A DNA stretch of 64,000 bases from Alisma plantago-aquatica (taxonomy: Eukaryota; Streptophyta; Magnoliopsida; Alismatales; Alismataceae), in the NCBI GenBank assembly GCA_963693085.1, contig OY856410.1:1333020304-1333084303 (forward strand), written 5' to 3'. Below, in pieces: positions 1 through 10,328 of this stretch (position 1 is the stretch's first letter; each line of letters begins with the position of its first letter). The notes below the pieces were generated by a model, which was not told the DNA's origin, did not search any database, and saw only the letters and a list, made by a program, of their open reading frames with translations. Made by a program: the position numbers and the translations under genes.

Positions 1-832
1 GACCAGGACAGCAGTCAGACTTAGCATTTCCCGGGTGTGTCGCTAAGTCTTGTACGGTGGGACCGTAGCATGAACTTGTTGCGGATCTTTATATGCAGAG
101 TACACTGCATATATTTAGGGCATAATCTAAAATATGATCATATAGGTTCACAGAGTTCCTTATAAATGAAAGAGTTAAGAAAGACTAGAGCATAGTCTTC
201 TTGTAGTTATTCTTTTGATGCAATTTTTACATTCTTTGTTATTTCAATTATATTGTTTTGGAACTGCTCAGTGTAGTATTTATTGTTGTTAAATTTCATA
301 TCGTTTATTTAAATCATATCTGTAATCACCTTAGTGCATTAGTCTGTTTCCATGAAGTACTCATTCACTGAGCGAGTAGGCTCACCCCTCTACTCAAACA
401 TTTTAGGGTTAACCGCGTGGACTTGAAGATTATTAGAGCGTCAGAGTAGATCTGCCACAGGAGTCAAGTATGAGATTTGTTGAGTCAGTCGGTCCTTGTC
501 ACTCTAGGTCCTCAGTAAGAGTTTAGAGAGAGAGAGTTGTAATTACGATGTGTAATATTGTTCCTCTTTGATATGTATGTTAATTAGCAAGCTTAATGTG
601 CTTAATGTGTGAAAGACATCATGAATGCTTATACATGTATCTTTTCTATTAAAGTTTGATTAGTAAAGGAAATGTTCAGATTCCCTTGCTCAGATGTTTT
701 ATGTGGTTCAATTTGAAGAAACAAGAGTTTTTAAGAAAAGCAAAAGTTAAGGGTGTTCTTTGTGTTAAATATAAATCCCATCTTATGCCCTAATCTCATG
801 ATTTGAGGAAATTGTGAGATCTGGGTGTAACA
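1..832 (+). mobile_element. 3' part of a Ty3/gypsy-type LTR, cut by window edge
   Basis: This non-coding stretch has the look of the R-U5 part of a plant gypsy LTR on the plus strand. It contains a block around 365-400 (GCGAGTAGGCTCACCCC) of the kind common in the 3' third of such LTRs. It ends at 815-834 with GAGATCTGGGTGTAACAGT, the type of ending that normally sits just before a Met-tRNA primer site. No primer site follows; CACTA transposon sequence does. It is therefore a solo LTR or the 3' LTR of an element lying left of the window. The family assignment rests on general sequence character, and the 5' end is not visible. Confidence 0.5.
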
Positions 833-906
833 GTACAGCTCCCACTAATTGACATCAATAGAAATTGTTAAGTAAACATAACAATAATCAATATCGATCA
901 ATTTCT

Positions 907-2091
907 CTAAGAGTTGAATTTTACCATTTTTGTAGCCACCTCAGTAGTTGTGGGCTTTGTTATATCTCCCTTCTTGTTTTGCCTCCCAGCTATCCACATA
1001 GCATGGCAAGGCAGAGGTGCGGAACCAATAGTAGAGGACTCTTGAATAGTATTAAACTCAGCCTATAGTCTTTGGTGAATGCCTGCATAGCCTCTTAGAC
1101 CCATTGTGTGGTCATGCACATTCATTGCACGCCTTGATCTTTGAGCATCACTGATAGCCTTATTAGTAAGCACATTGATTTGGTTTGCAACACTAAAGGT
1201 TAATCTTGAATAGGTGAATACATAAGAATGTATATTAATTAAATTGGGAGTGGCACTTAATACCTTGAATTCATCCATTTTTCTTTGGGTAACAAACTCC
1301 TCCCAGTATTTGATGTCCAGGTAGTTCCATTGCTCAGTGGCTATCTTCTGCCTAAATTTATTTTTTAAAGAGAATAAAAAAAAATCATTCATGTAGAGTT
1401 AGTCAAAAAGTGATCAATGTCTAGAATTGGAAATCAATCAAGAACCTCTTCTCAGCATCGTGTATGTAAATTTGGGTGAGATTTGTCCTATAGTTCCTTA
1501 GGACCCTCCCACAGCGTTGCATCATGCATTTACGATGTAGCTTTTCATCCAGATCAAATATACTCTACATAATAGAATTGCTATTAACTAGTATCCTAAA
1601 AATTAGTAATCTACAAAAATAGAACTGCAAATAATAATAACTCATGCATAGTTCCTTTCATATTAAGTCTTTCTTCCCCATAGGAACTTTATGCCAGGAT
1701 TCAAAAATAGGACTACAATGGATGTGAGTAAGAACCCCAAGATATGAAATAAATGAGTTGTGGTTCACTCCAACTGGATTTCCTACATGATCAAAATCCA
1801 TAGCTAGTTTGGGTCCATTGCCCCTTTGTTGTAGTAACTTGTTCGTCATTGTGATGCCCCTCACTTTCTTAATTTTTTTTTGCTTCTCATCAAGTGCCCC
1901 AATTTATTTAGGGGGTACATCACCAACCTAAAATTTGACAAAAAAACACACTTACAGGATATAACTATAAATGAACATATAGATAGAAACCTTAGGGATG
2001 TATTTTTAAAACTTACATTATGAGGCGGCGCATTGACGTCCTCACCCTCATGGTAATCATCAACACGGTCATCAGGAGAATACTCAGCCAT
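907..2091 (-). pseudogene. TNPA-like CACTA protein, spliced gene with premature stops
   Basis: The protein matches the plant Ptta/En/Spm 'Transposase_24' type, the accessory DNA-binding partner of CACTA transposases. A short first exon, 2091-2017, encodes 25 residues from an ATG and ends at a good donor (GTAAGT). The acceptor AG lies at 1928-1929, in the same phase. Exon 2 carries the family-like segments RGITM, GNPVGVNHNSFISYLGVL and SWHKVP. Further blocks follow at about 1571-1430 (FDLDEKLHRKCM, RNYRTNLT), at 1392-1063 (WEEFVTQRK, RRAMNVHDHTMGLRGY) and at 1060-907 (MWIAGRQNKKGDI). In-frame stops occur just after exon 2 begins (VGDVPPK then stop) and after HQRL near 1063, so the gene is dead. 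The exon join between 1658 and 1571 is unresolved. The gene starts 134 bp downstream of the TNP2 stop codon, the usual order in these elements. Confidence 0.78.
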
Positions 2092-2102
2092 CTAAAAGAT
2101 CA

Positions 2103-2184
2103 CATTCACTTTGTAAAGTTCCCATTGTAAAGTTGTAAAGTTCACATTGTAAAGTTCACATTCACATTGTAAAGTTCACATTCA
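2103..2184. repeat. Short tandem repeat, about 14-bp unit
   Basis: About five imperfect copies of CATTGTAAAGTTCA lie between the TNP2 stop and the TNPA start of the CACTA element. This is a simple slippage-type array in intergenic sequence, with no sign of function. Confidence 0.75.
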
Positions 2185-2224
2185 GAAAAATAAAACATAT
2201 AAAAAAATATAAACATGCATGCCT

Positions 2225-2732
2225 CTAATATTGCGATCTTTTATCAATTAATAATCCTTCATTGTGATCCCCGCGCACATACAAGTCATCATTAGCTTCA
2301 ATATTTGGTGGTGTTGACAACCCAACTAAGAATGGACTGGAGTCATCATACTTATCATAGTACTTTTCTTCATCTATAGGATCTTCAATGAACTGTCTTT
2401 TACCATGAAGAACAACCGAGCATTTATCATTTGCAGGATCATTGATATAAAATACTTGTTTCTCCTATGATGCCAATATGAATGGTTCACCCTTCTCGCC
2501 AATCCTTCCAAATTTCACTAATGTGAAACCCAATTCATCCACTATAACTCCTTTGGTTTTATCAACCCAATTACATTTAAAGAGAAGAATTCTAAAATCT
2601 ACGTAGTCAAACTCCCATATGTCTTCAATGACACCGTAATATGACATTTTAACTTCACGTGGACTCTTATCCTTTGCAGTGGCAAAATAAAAATAAGGTC
2701 TTATATATAATAAATGTGTACCGCCTATCCCA
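2225..2732 (-). pseudogene. TNP2 transposase C-terminus (DUF4216-type), broken
   Basis: Read on the minus strand, this encodes the C-terminal domain of a CACTA TNP2 transposase. The visible order is FYFATAKDKSP, YYGVIEDIWEFDY, LLFKCNWVDK, VDELGFTLVKF, then PFILAS and a stop codon at 2465-2467 where the family usually has Gln. The frame continues in the same phase through QVFYINDP and an acidic tail to a terminal stop at 2225-2227. The domain with the DDE-type catalytic residues, which should lie upstream (rightward), is absent. Coding similarity ends at the foldback that begins at 2733. The internal stop and the lost N-terminus make this a pseudogene, and the element would depend on transposase from elsewhere. 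Confidence 0.85.
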
Positions 2733-2925
2733 TTCTTGAACACCTAATCTCACTAGTAAGTGTATAATGTGTATTGGGTTTTCAAGAAAATTTCGGGAGC
2801 ATTTCCCCGATGTTCGCCAAGTACATATGTACTTAGAGAAAAACTGGGGAAATGCTACCAAAATTTTCTTGATAGCCAAATACACATTATACACTTACAT
2901 CCTAAGTGAGATTAGGTGTTCAAGA
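2733..2925. repeat. 193-bp foldback (inverted repeat) inside the CACTA element
   Basis: The left arm starts TTCTTGAACACCTAATCTCA and the right arm ends with its complement, TGAGATTAGGTGTTCAAGAA. The arms continue to pair inward through GTATAATGTGTATT / AATACACATTATAC, then AAGAAAATTT / AAATTTTCTT, then GCATTTCCCC / GGGGAAATGC. The centre is a perfect GTACATATGTAC palindrome at 2821-2832. Pairing is long but not perfect. The foldback lies exactly where the TNP2 coding similarity stops, so it may mark the deletion breakpoint or belong to an intron or spacer of the parent element. Confidence 0.85.
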
Positions 2926-2947
2926 ACAGTCCCAAACTGGAGACTAT

Positions 2948-2978
2948 CCAAGATTTACTCCTAATGAGTAAATCTTGG
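2948..2978. repeat. 13-bp perfect hairpin
   Basis: CCAAGATTTACTC and its exact complement GAGTAAATCTTGG are separated by the 5-base loop CTAAT. It lies 22 bases right of the large foldback and probably belongs to the same structural cluster. Confidence 0.85.
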
Positions 2979-3895
2979 AGGGGTTTCTAGGCCAAAAAAA
3001 TATAATTTCATTCCCTTATTCACAACCCCATTCAACACACAATTTTCTTATAAAAACACTTGTGGATAGCCATAACAACATATCAATACTTCCTAAATTA
3101 ATCAATTTATTATTTTATAACACAAATTGTAGTGGGTATAACATAGAAAAAAACTCAACATGTCACAACAGAAACATGTCCTTAACGCAATATTTATATA
3201 TTTGTAACAAAACTCATGGTAGCTATCCCATAGAAAATTAAGTAGCATGCCCAATATATAACAAAAGCAACATTTTTCCATATTTTTATAATGATAATTA
3301 TAATGTATGGGTAAAAAACCTCAAAATCACATTCGACTTGAGAAACCTAGGGTTCAATTAGGAAATGTCATTGTGCATGATATAGGAGTTCAGTTGGAAT
3401 AAGTCTCATCAAGAAAATTAGACCGAAAGGAAATTCTCATTTAGGAGAGTGACTATACATTGATAATCATGAGTAAAATTTGAATTTGACATAGAGTAAA
3501 GTTATTTTCTATCACACACAGACCTTGGGTATAGACTTACTAAAATAGAACCATTATATAGAACTAATCCCACATTATACACATACTTTTCCAGAGTAAT
3601 ATAATGTGCACTTCATGGAATTATTAAGATCTGAATATAAGTGGTTTCTACCTACTTTGATGGGATTTTATATCATTTGAGTCTTCTATTTAAGGCATTA
3701 GATGCATTGGATCCCCTTGTGTTGAGGATAAGAATCCCATGTGATACACAAGGTTGAGAATCTTTCACCATACTAAGAAAATACTATAGCATGTCCTCTC
3801 TAAATCTAGGTTCATCATATACATCCAAATTAGATACACAACTTGACATTCATTTAGTTATTCCTGATAACTCCCAGGTATACACATCAAGACAT
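2979..3895. other. AT-rich CACTA interior, no gene seen
   Basis: This non-coding, AT-rich sequence lies between the foldback and the GC-rich block. In a full-length element the body of TNP2 would be expected here. I see no transposase motifs on either strand, so it is intron, spacer or filler in a deletion derivative. Confidence 0.5.
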
Positions 3896-3904
3896 TCATA
3901 TAGT

Positions 3905-4200
3905 TGTGGCGAATAGCAGTGGAAGAAACACACCTTTCAGTAGTGGCAGCGGAGAAGTAGGCGAGCAACAGTGATGGACCTCCAGCAGTGGGAATAGACC
4001 TCCAGTAGTGGCGGTGAGAGCTCCAGTAGAGGCAGCCGGTGAGCTCCAGAAGCAGCGGTCCAGTAGTGGCGGCCAGCGAGCTCTAGAAGCAGCGGCAGGC
4101 ACAGCGGTGGTAGGGCAGGCGTAGCGGCGATAGGGCAGGCGCAGCGGTAGCACGGTAGGCATAGCGGCGGCAGGGCAGGCGCAACAATAGTAGAGAGATC
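3905..4200. repeat. GC-rich imperfect tandem repeat (GGCAGGCGCAGCGG-like)
   Basis: Imperfect iterations of two motifs fill this block: CTCCAGTAGTGGCGG and GGGCAGGCGTAGCGGCGATA. Base composition differs sharply from the AT-rich neighbourhood. Translations in several frames give low-complexity Pro/Leu/Ala/Cys-rich strings, which argues against a real protein. It lies just inside the subterminal repeats, the position of the 5' leader of CACTA genes. Confidence 0.65.
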
Positions 4201-4289
4201 AGCGGTGGAGAGAAATCGCCAGAGACCTAACCTCAAAAATCGAGAATGAAATAGAGAAAGCGGAAGAGACTGGCTCGTATGGGTGCTAT

Positions 4290-4825
4290 TAAGTTAACAA
4301 TCGACGTCGGTTATTTAAAACAATCGACGCTTAAAAAAATAGGCGTCAGTTATCACAAAAAAATGACATCTATGTTCAATGATAGTCGTCAGTTTCAACA
4401 AGAAAAAACAACGTCTATCTACATATGCGGACAAAAAAAATGTTCTCAAATTATAACCATATTCGTCAGTTTCCGTAGTAATCTGATGCCAAAGGGGGGT
4501 GAAAATTTTTGCGGGGACAGCACGCAAAAACACATCGGCGTCAGTTATTGCAAGAAACTCGATGATAAAAATCGGCCCAATTTTTGTCCCGTGACAAACC
4601 TTTAGTCGTCGGTTAATTTGCCAACAACCGACGTCGTATGTTAAATTTTGGAGGTAATTTTTTTCACTAGAAAATTCAGATTTGGCGGGCGATTTTAGGC
4701 GTCGGTTGCTTATTGAGGAACCGATGCTAAATAAAAAGTGATACCCATGTCTGGCCACTCTTCACATATATATGTTGGTTTTTGTATTCAACCGATGTTG
4801 TAGGCTTTAGGAGTCAGTTTCTTGT
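4290..4825. repeat. CACTA subterminal repeats (CGTCGGTT-type)
   Basis: Roughly ten degenerate copies of a 10-12 bp motif with core CGTC(G/A)GTT occur in both orientations. Examples start near 4300 (GACGTCGGTT), 4342 (GGCGTCAGTT), 4385, 4463, 4535, 4604 (GTCGTCGGTT), 4627 (AACCGACGTCG), 4698 (GGCGTCGGTT), 4719 (AACCGATG), 4790 (AACCGATG) and 4811. In En/Spm elements such subterminal motifs are bound by the TNPA protein and are needed for excision. The density next to the terminus is strong evidence for the class. Confidence 0.8.
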
Positions 4826-4859
4826 ATACAAATGATGCATCTAAATGTGACGTTATTAG

Positions 4860-4876
4860 CCATTTCTATAGTAGTG
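4860..4876 (-). repeat. CACTA terminal inverted repeat (one end)
   Basis: Read on the minus strand, the end is CACTACTATAGAAATGG, with the diagnostic CACTA at the extreme terminus. The partner terminus is not in the window. Confidence 0.75.
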
Positions 4877-5104
4877 GATGTGCTTCAGGTGTATCCTCTT
4901 ATTGTGTAGCTAGCATTGTTTCATTTTCATCATCTATAATTAGTTTTCATCATACTCTCGGCTGTGGTTGTGGTGTTGTAGATGTCGAAGGATGGTTCGA
5001 AGTCGATGCCCAAGCCACTGAAGAAGATGGCCAAAGTGGTGATTGCGGTGGTGCTCTGGAGGAAAGGGACGTCGGGCTGCCATCCCACCTCCACAAGGAA
5101 ATCT
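4877..5104 (-). other. Host-element fragment left of the three-LTR insertion; open minus-strand frame
   Basis: This short block lies between the CACTA terminus and the AGAGG duplication. A minus-strand frame is open across it, with a hydrophobic stretch (TTAITTLAIFFSGLGIDF). Because AGAGG flanks the whole insert, this block was once contiguous with 54100 onward, where another minus-strand frame is open; the two frames are offset by one base at the join. I infer it belongs to the Athila/Tat-like element on the right, perhaps its 3' (env-like) region, but I do not recognise the protein. Confidence 0.35.
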
Positions 5105-5109
5105 AGAGG
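5105..5109. repeat. Target-site duplication AGAGG (left copy)
   Basis: AGAGG directly precedes the TG of the first LTR and matches AGAGG at 54095-54099, directly after the TTACA end of the third LTR. A 5-bp duplication is typical of LTR retrotransposon integration. Confidence 0.8.
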
Positions 5110-8100
5110 TGTAGCATATTGAATCCTGGACATTTTGTCTTTTGACCCTCTTTCCCATCTTTTCCTTTCATTTCCATCATTCTTGGCCTTTCTGTTCAAT
5201 TTTTGGATATTATGGTGGTTTTGTGGACATTTGTTCACCCTTCATGCCAATACATGGGTTTATATATAAATACCTTATTAAATATTTTAATAAGGGTCTA
5301 ATTTGCAAATTTATCACTCAGTGTGACATATTAATAAAATATATTCGTTCTAGATCATTCCTTAGGCTTATGGAGCAAAGAAGAGAAAAAGGATTGAAAA
5401 TTGTTTCTTTAAACATGTTAATGTGGTATGGGATAAATTAATATGAGAAATATTGGTAATATTGGATAATGGGATAAAATTCATAAAAGGAACACTAATT
5501 GGTTAAAAATAAGTTGAGATTCATTTTCCTTGGGTTTGGTTTGGCTTGTAGGCCAAGTTTCATAATTTTGGGACAATAATTATTATATCTCTTTTATTTT
5601 GAAAATAAAAGATGTGTTTCCCTCAAAATATTAAATAAAATATTAAATGACTCCAAAAGTGGAAACTAACCTTGCATTCAAGATCAAAACATTAAAAATA
5701 GACTTTGGGTTAATTTTCATGTAATTTGGATAATCTTTAATATACATGTTAATTTAGGAGAGAGAACCTGTGTAGAAGCTTCATTTTAAGAATTAATTAA
5801 ATAAATGTCACAAACATGATCAAATAATAGCAAATCATATCTAAGACATTAATTGGGGCAAGTGGGTGAAATTTCATCATAATTGGATAATCATAGAGTC
5901 ATAAATGAAGGAGGAAAAAGAAAATGAGTTTTGAACTATTTAACCCATTAAAAGTCCTCAAATGGAAAAACTAATTCCATATTCAGATTCTACATCTCAA
6001 TATCAGTCAGTGTGTCAATTTTTATTAAATTTGGAGTTCATATATCACTTTATTTGAATCTGATTTGGAATTAGATTTAATGTGTCACACAGATTTTTTC
6101 CTTTTTGATTTTTTACGCTTGATATCAATTGTTGGATCCCGAGTTAGACGGCTTAGCATTTGTCCTCTTCCTCGTGCTGAATTGGGAAATAGAACCCATT
6201 CACACAGAGTGTTCAAATTGGGATTTCTCTCTCATTACTCAATCTTTGCTTGAGATTTTTCCTCCTATGCATTCTTTATTGGATTACGCACCTAATGATC
6301 CATTATTTTTGCTGCTTTGTCAAGGATTTGATAAATGCCTAAAACTCCTATTTGAGTTCTCAAACCACCACTACCCATAGTCCTAGAATCATAACCTCAC
6401 ATATAAATACCCTAACCATGGTCTTCTTCGGTTGCATTGCAATCGTTCCATAGCACCAATTTCCCGACTACTTGTGTTCTTGACTACTGGTGATCAAGTT
6501 TCTGTCTAGGGTTTGCAGTGGCCAGTTCCCATGTTCCTCTTTGCCTCCAGTCTAATTCGAGATACCAATGAGTTCATCTTCCCCTGTTCTTTCTTTTGCA
6601 TCTTCTATTTATGTGTTTGGTCATGTTTTCAACTTCCCCCAAATCCCACATGAGCAGTTGTTGCTGCTCATTTCCATGGTGTGTGGGTGAAGGAGGAAGA
6701 TACCTCCATGTGTTTTTACCAAGTTACCCCTATCATTCCTTTGTTTCTTCTCTGCTTCGTGCTAGGGACACAATGGTCCTTTTGCCCGATTTTGACCACC
6801 CTAATCCGGCTTTGACCGGTACCATGCGATGAGGTGGGCCACTAAATTGGCTCAATGTGATTGGGCCAAGCAGTGGGTCCGACCCCACCCTCTCGCTCTC
6901 TCTGTTCTTTTAAATCAAAAATCGATTTTTCTAATTTTCTTATTGGTCGATTTTAGGAAATTCATATATATTAATTTTTTGGGCCAAAATTAAAATATGT
7001 TCTACACTCAAAAAAAGATTTTCTTTCTAATAAAAATAATTTCATGGTTTGGTTTTGAGTTTTTTTTAAGGTGATTTTCTAGAAAATGAATTAATTAGTT
7101 AAAAATCACCAAAAATGCATATGAAAGTCCATATCTTCAAAATACATAAAATTATATGTTGTTTTGATTAGAAAACCCTAGCTAAGACAATGGTGATGAT
7201 CTCAAGGTCTAAATCGATGGTTTGTGTAAAAAGTTGGTGAATTTAGGGTTTTTAAGTCTTTAATGAATGCTTATAATGCTAATACATGAACATGGTTATG
7301 ATAATAGGACAAGTGGACTCTGATCTTTCTTAGGGTTTTGGAAAGTGGTTTCCAAGGCTCTAAGGAAGAGTTATGTCAATTTACACCTTAAGTTGGGTAT
7401 ATTTGTGCCTTGACCTATTTTTCTCTAATGAGGATTTATAAAACCCTATTTCATATACTCTTGAATCTTTTGCTATACTTGCCTCATAAATCAATTTTGG
7501 AATATTATTCTTGGGTCTTGGTACCCCAATGACATGTTCTATTTAAATGATGTTATTACTTGCCATTGAATCTAGCATGATGATTTTATTAGACTAACTA
7601 GTTATAGTAGTGGTACTTATGTACAACCAACCATAGTAGGGCATGTGTTCATTCGCCCTGGGGAACGTCTTATTCTCCCCCACACACAAAATGTGTGTAG
7701 GTGACTGGGAATGTGTTATTCTCCCCTCACCTTTTGGTTGAAGGTCTGGTAGGTGCCACAACCCTACTTAGTTAAGGTAGTCAATATTAATCATGCATGC
7801 AATTCTTTTATTATACTTTGTTTATGGAAGGCATATATTGAAAGTATCCTCATTCTCTTGTTATCTTCATCTTATGATGAACCCTAGCCTATTTTTATTT
7901 GCTTTACTTATCTTGTTATCCTAGACTAGTTTTGTGACACATACTTTTCTTTCACTTTCCCATGTGATGGATAAGACATGAAGATCTTAGCTTTTGGCTT
8001 GGACTTGGTTGATGGAGATGTTTCTTTCGAGACAAGATTGTGGTAGTTAGACTTCCCTCTATCTACATCCTAATTGTGTATCTTTATGTAAAACCTAATG

Positions 8101-8305
8101 GGAGAATTTGATGTATATTTGTAAAGATTTATATGAAATTGAATATAGTCAGTATTTCTTATTATGTTGCTTTCCCATGGTCTTTTGTATACCAATATTT
8201 ATAAATTTGGAAAATTTATGCCCATTCCATCATACCTTTGAGTGTGTTTGAAATGGATGTCAATTCTTCAAATTTTTATTGAAGGGGTGATTTCTCCTCT
8301 TTACA
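5110..8305 (+). repeat. LTR A of the three-LTR element
   Basis: The LTR starts TGTAGCATA (family consensus TGTAACA) after the AGAGG duplication and ends TTTACA, three bases before the primer site. It is uninterrupted, about 3.2 kb and non-coding. Compared with LTRs B and C it lacks a block of about 50 bp near 7960 (a stretch containing CTTCCCAACCACCC). It shares with them an AT-rich 5' part, a TATAAATA site and a CT-rich tract near 6890. Confidence 0.85.
6402..6409 (+). promoter_or_regulatory. Candidate LTR TATA box (TATAAATA)
   Basis: TATAAATA followed by CCCTAACCATGG lies about 1.3 kb into LTR A. The site is conserved in LTR C at 18139-18146 and changed to TGTAAATA in LTR B near 11665. Conservation at the same place in otherwise drifting copies makes it the best promoter candidate. 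The transcription start is not determined. Confidence 0.45.
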
Positions 8306-8308
8306 ACA

Positions 8309-8320
8309 TGGTATCAGAGC
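8309..8320 (+). other. Primer-binding site (initiator Met tRNA), unit 1
   Basis: TGGTATCAGAGC is complementary to the 3' end of plant initiator-Met tRNA and lies three bases after the LTR A end. This fixes the element as plus-strand and the LTR boundary near 8305. Confidence 0.9.
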
Positions 8321-8995
8321 CCATGGTAGTTGGAATCTGACTATTTCAGTTTTGTCTCCATAGTTAGAATCCTTGCCTTACATAGTTTCCCTTTAAGTTA
8401 CATGCTTACCCTAGATTTGATCTATGTTGATGAAAGTTTGATTTAGGATCCTATAGTTCCACATTAGAATAATGATGAATAAACCCCTAAAATATTTACA
8501 ATTGATAGATGCTTAAGTAATCATAATAACTTGATGTTGTTTAGATCTACCTTTAGGCAACTATTAGGGCATGGAGTAGAAGCAAAGGTGTCTAGAATGG
8601 ATCAGGGTTTCAGGGGCTGGTAATATTTTCCTCTACACCACTAGCTTGGTTTACTAGGACTCACGTGCCCATATGATACCAGCGTGGCCTCAACTGATAT
8701 GGATTATCTGAAATAGTTTGCTTTTCGGAAATAGTAACCTTAGACTTCTATGTTGTATATCTTTGGGAACCCTAAGTTACAGGTGAATGATGACGTGTTT
8801 GAGGATGGATACCAAGATAGGTTGCTTATGTCCCTTAGTACCAAATGTTTGAATAGTTTATCCCTAGAACCTAGACTTTGAAGTTTGGGGTTAAGTGAGC
8901 TATCAAAGTGCGCAATGGAAGTGTGATGGATCTTGTATAAGGTTTAGTTAGACTCATACTTTAACGCAAGTGTAGTTTCTCTTGATAGGTCGAAC

Positions 8996-9090
8996 CCTTT
9001 AAGGGGTGGAGTATAGTTGGTTTGATAATGTTGGGTGGTTGGATTTTGTAGACGAAATCCTCTTTAGAGGGATGGAACCGTGTGACATCT
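8996..9090 (+). other. Fossil polypurine tract / LTR start motifs
   Basis: CTTTAAGGGGTGGAGTATAG near 8998 and GACGAAATCCTCTTTAGAGG near 9051, followed by TGTGACATCTC at 9081, both resemble the real purine tract and LTR start at 10305-10335. The second is also present in the other internal region (about 16020-16058). They look like remains of earlier 3' ends, inherited before the element amplified. Confidence 0.55.
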
Positions 9091-9488
9091 CAATATCTAT
9101 CTATCTTTAGAAATCCTAACTCCATGAATAGGAGGTTAGTATGCTTGGATCCTTGGTCCTGACCAAACATGTAATAGTGGTAACCCTAACATGCTTGTTT
9201 ATATATTAATGAACATATAATGATCATCTGATAAATAGTTTATATGTTCAAACCCTAATGAATATCCAATGAACGTAATAAGAATAACCCAAATATTAAT
9301 ACAAATTATGGATACACATGATGCTAATAATATCATGAACTGATACACATTAATGATATGATGAGAAAGAAAAGTGTAACCTAATCTTGCCATTAATGCA
9401 TGCTATAATGAAATATAATGATCAAGTTGACCCTAAACCCTAAGTTTTAATCATATAACCTTAACACATACCTTGATTCACATAAAAG

Positions 9489-9489
9489 A

Positions 9490-9523
<34 letters not shown>
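9489..9523. repeat. (AT)n microsatellite
   Basis: An almost pure AT dinucleotide run broken by one C. The matching place in the second internal region (near 16510) has only a short ATATGTATATA. Confidence 0.9.
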
Positions 9524-10312
9524 ATCATCTAATCACATATTAATCAAGGTATAAATATGAAATGCATATTACCTTGTTACCTTATACCCATCTATTTAAT
9601 CACCTAATGTAACCAAATTCATTAGTATGTACTATGTCTTGTCTTGATCATTAAAATACATGTAATGGATCCAATATGAACATGAAGTGACTGGATTCAC
9701 ATAAATGTGCATCAACAATAATAAGAAGTGCATAAATATGGGAAAGTGAATAATGATGACATTAATGTAAATAAGAAAGGTAATGTGACAATGTTTAATA
9801 TACATACAAGTAATCAATGTGACATAATTTGGATTAATTGTAGACTTAATAAAAAATTGAATAAAATGTTTTATCACATGCAAAATAATTTGTTATAATT
9901 AATATAATATAATATGAGGATAATGAAGTGTAAATCCAAATTACTAATGATCAAATATATTGAGATAATTGAGTAACCTCTAATTGTGCATAATAATAAA
10001 ATGTAATTCTTTTTGGAAACCAAGTGAATATGACATGACAAATTAACAGAATAATAATGATAATGTGATATCCTAATAAATATAATGCTAATGTGCCAAA
10101 AATGTTAATAATGTTAAATCTCATAAAAATAATTGTAATAATGGAACCTAGGTGATCCTCGAGAACTTAACCTAGGTCGAGATGCTTGCGAAGTATATGT
10201 TTATGGGTCATTTGGCGAAAGATATGGTTGATGGAACAATAGAAGTTTGGTGATGGGATGTTGCATACTCATCCTTCCCTCTTTGCTTGTGATTTCAGGG
10301 ATGAAATCCTCT

Positions 10313-10328
10313 TTAAGGGGTGGAGTGT
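10313..10328 (+). other. Polypurine tract, unit 1
   Basis: TTAAGGGGTGGAGTGT directly precedes the TGTAACA start of LTR B. It is the expected plus-strand primer site for reverse transcription. Confidence 0.75.

Larger units (their letters stand above)
833..4876 (-). mobile_element. CACTA (En/Spm) transposon, internally deleted and left-truncated
   Basis: Four features support a class II CACTA element read on the minus strand. Its 5' terminus at the right (4860-4876) begins CACTACTATAGAAATGG. Subterminal repeats with a CGTCGGTT core fill about 4290-4825. The C-terminal part of a TNP2-like transposase (DUF4216 type) lies at 2225-2732. A TNPA-like gene (plant transposase, Ptta/En/Spm type) follows at 907-2091. 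Order and orientation match plant CACTA elements, but the catalytic part of TNP2 is missing between the DUF4216 segment and the subterminal repeats. The left terminus is absent: sequence changes to an LTR near 832, so the LTR element either truncated the CACTA or inserted into it, with the remainder outside the window. The 3-bp duplication expected at the right end would be GAT. Confidence 0.82.
8306..10328 (+). other. Internal region 1 of the three-LTR element, non-coding
   Basis: This stretch runs from the primer site to the purine tract before LTR B. I see no gag, protease, RT or integrase motif in any frame. It holds two older purine-tract-like motifs (about 8998-9012 and 9052-9080), an AT microsatellite and long AT-rich sequence. 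Compared with internal region 2 it has about 500 bp more, between roughly 9645 and 10165, which is either deleted from the other copy or gained here. Confidence 0.7.

Noticed and set aside
841..858. CACTAATTG as the left CACTA terminus
   Set aside because: Only the first five bases match the right terminus and no 3-bp duplication fits, so it is more likely coincidence beside an LTR boundary.
3896..4236. Pro/Leu/Ala/Cys-rich minus-strand frames in the GC-rich block
   Set aside because: Several frames are open at once over an imperfect tandem repeat, which is expected from composition. No domain is recognisable.
4822..5106. Plus-strand frame of about 94 codons across the CACTA terminus
   Set aside because: It runs through the transposon end into flanking sequence and has no recognisable domain.
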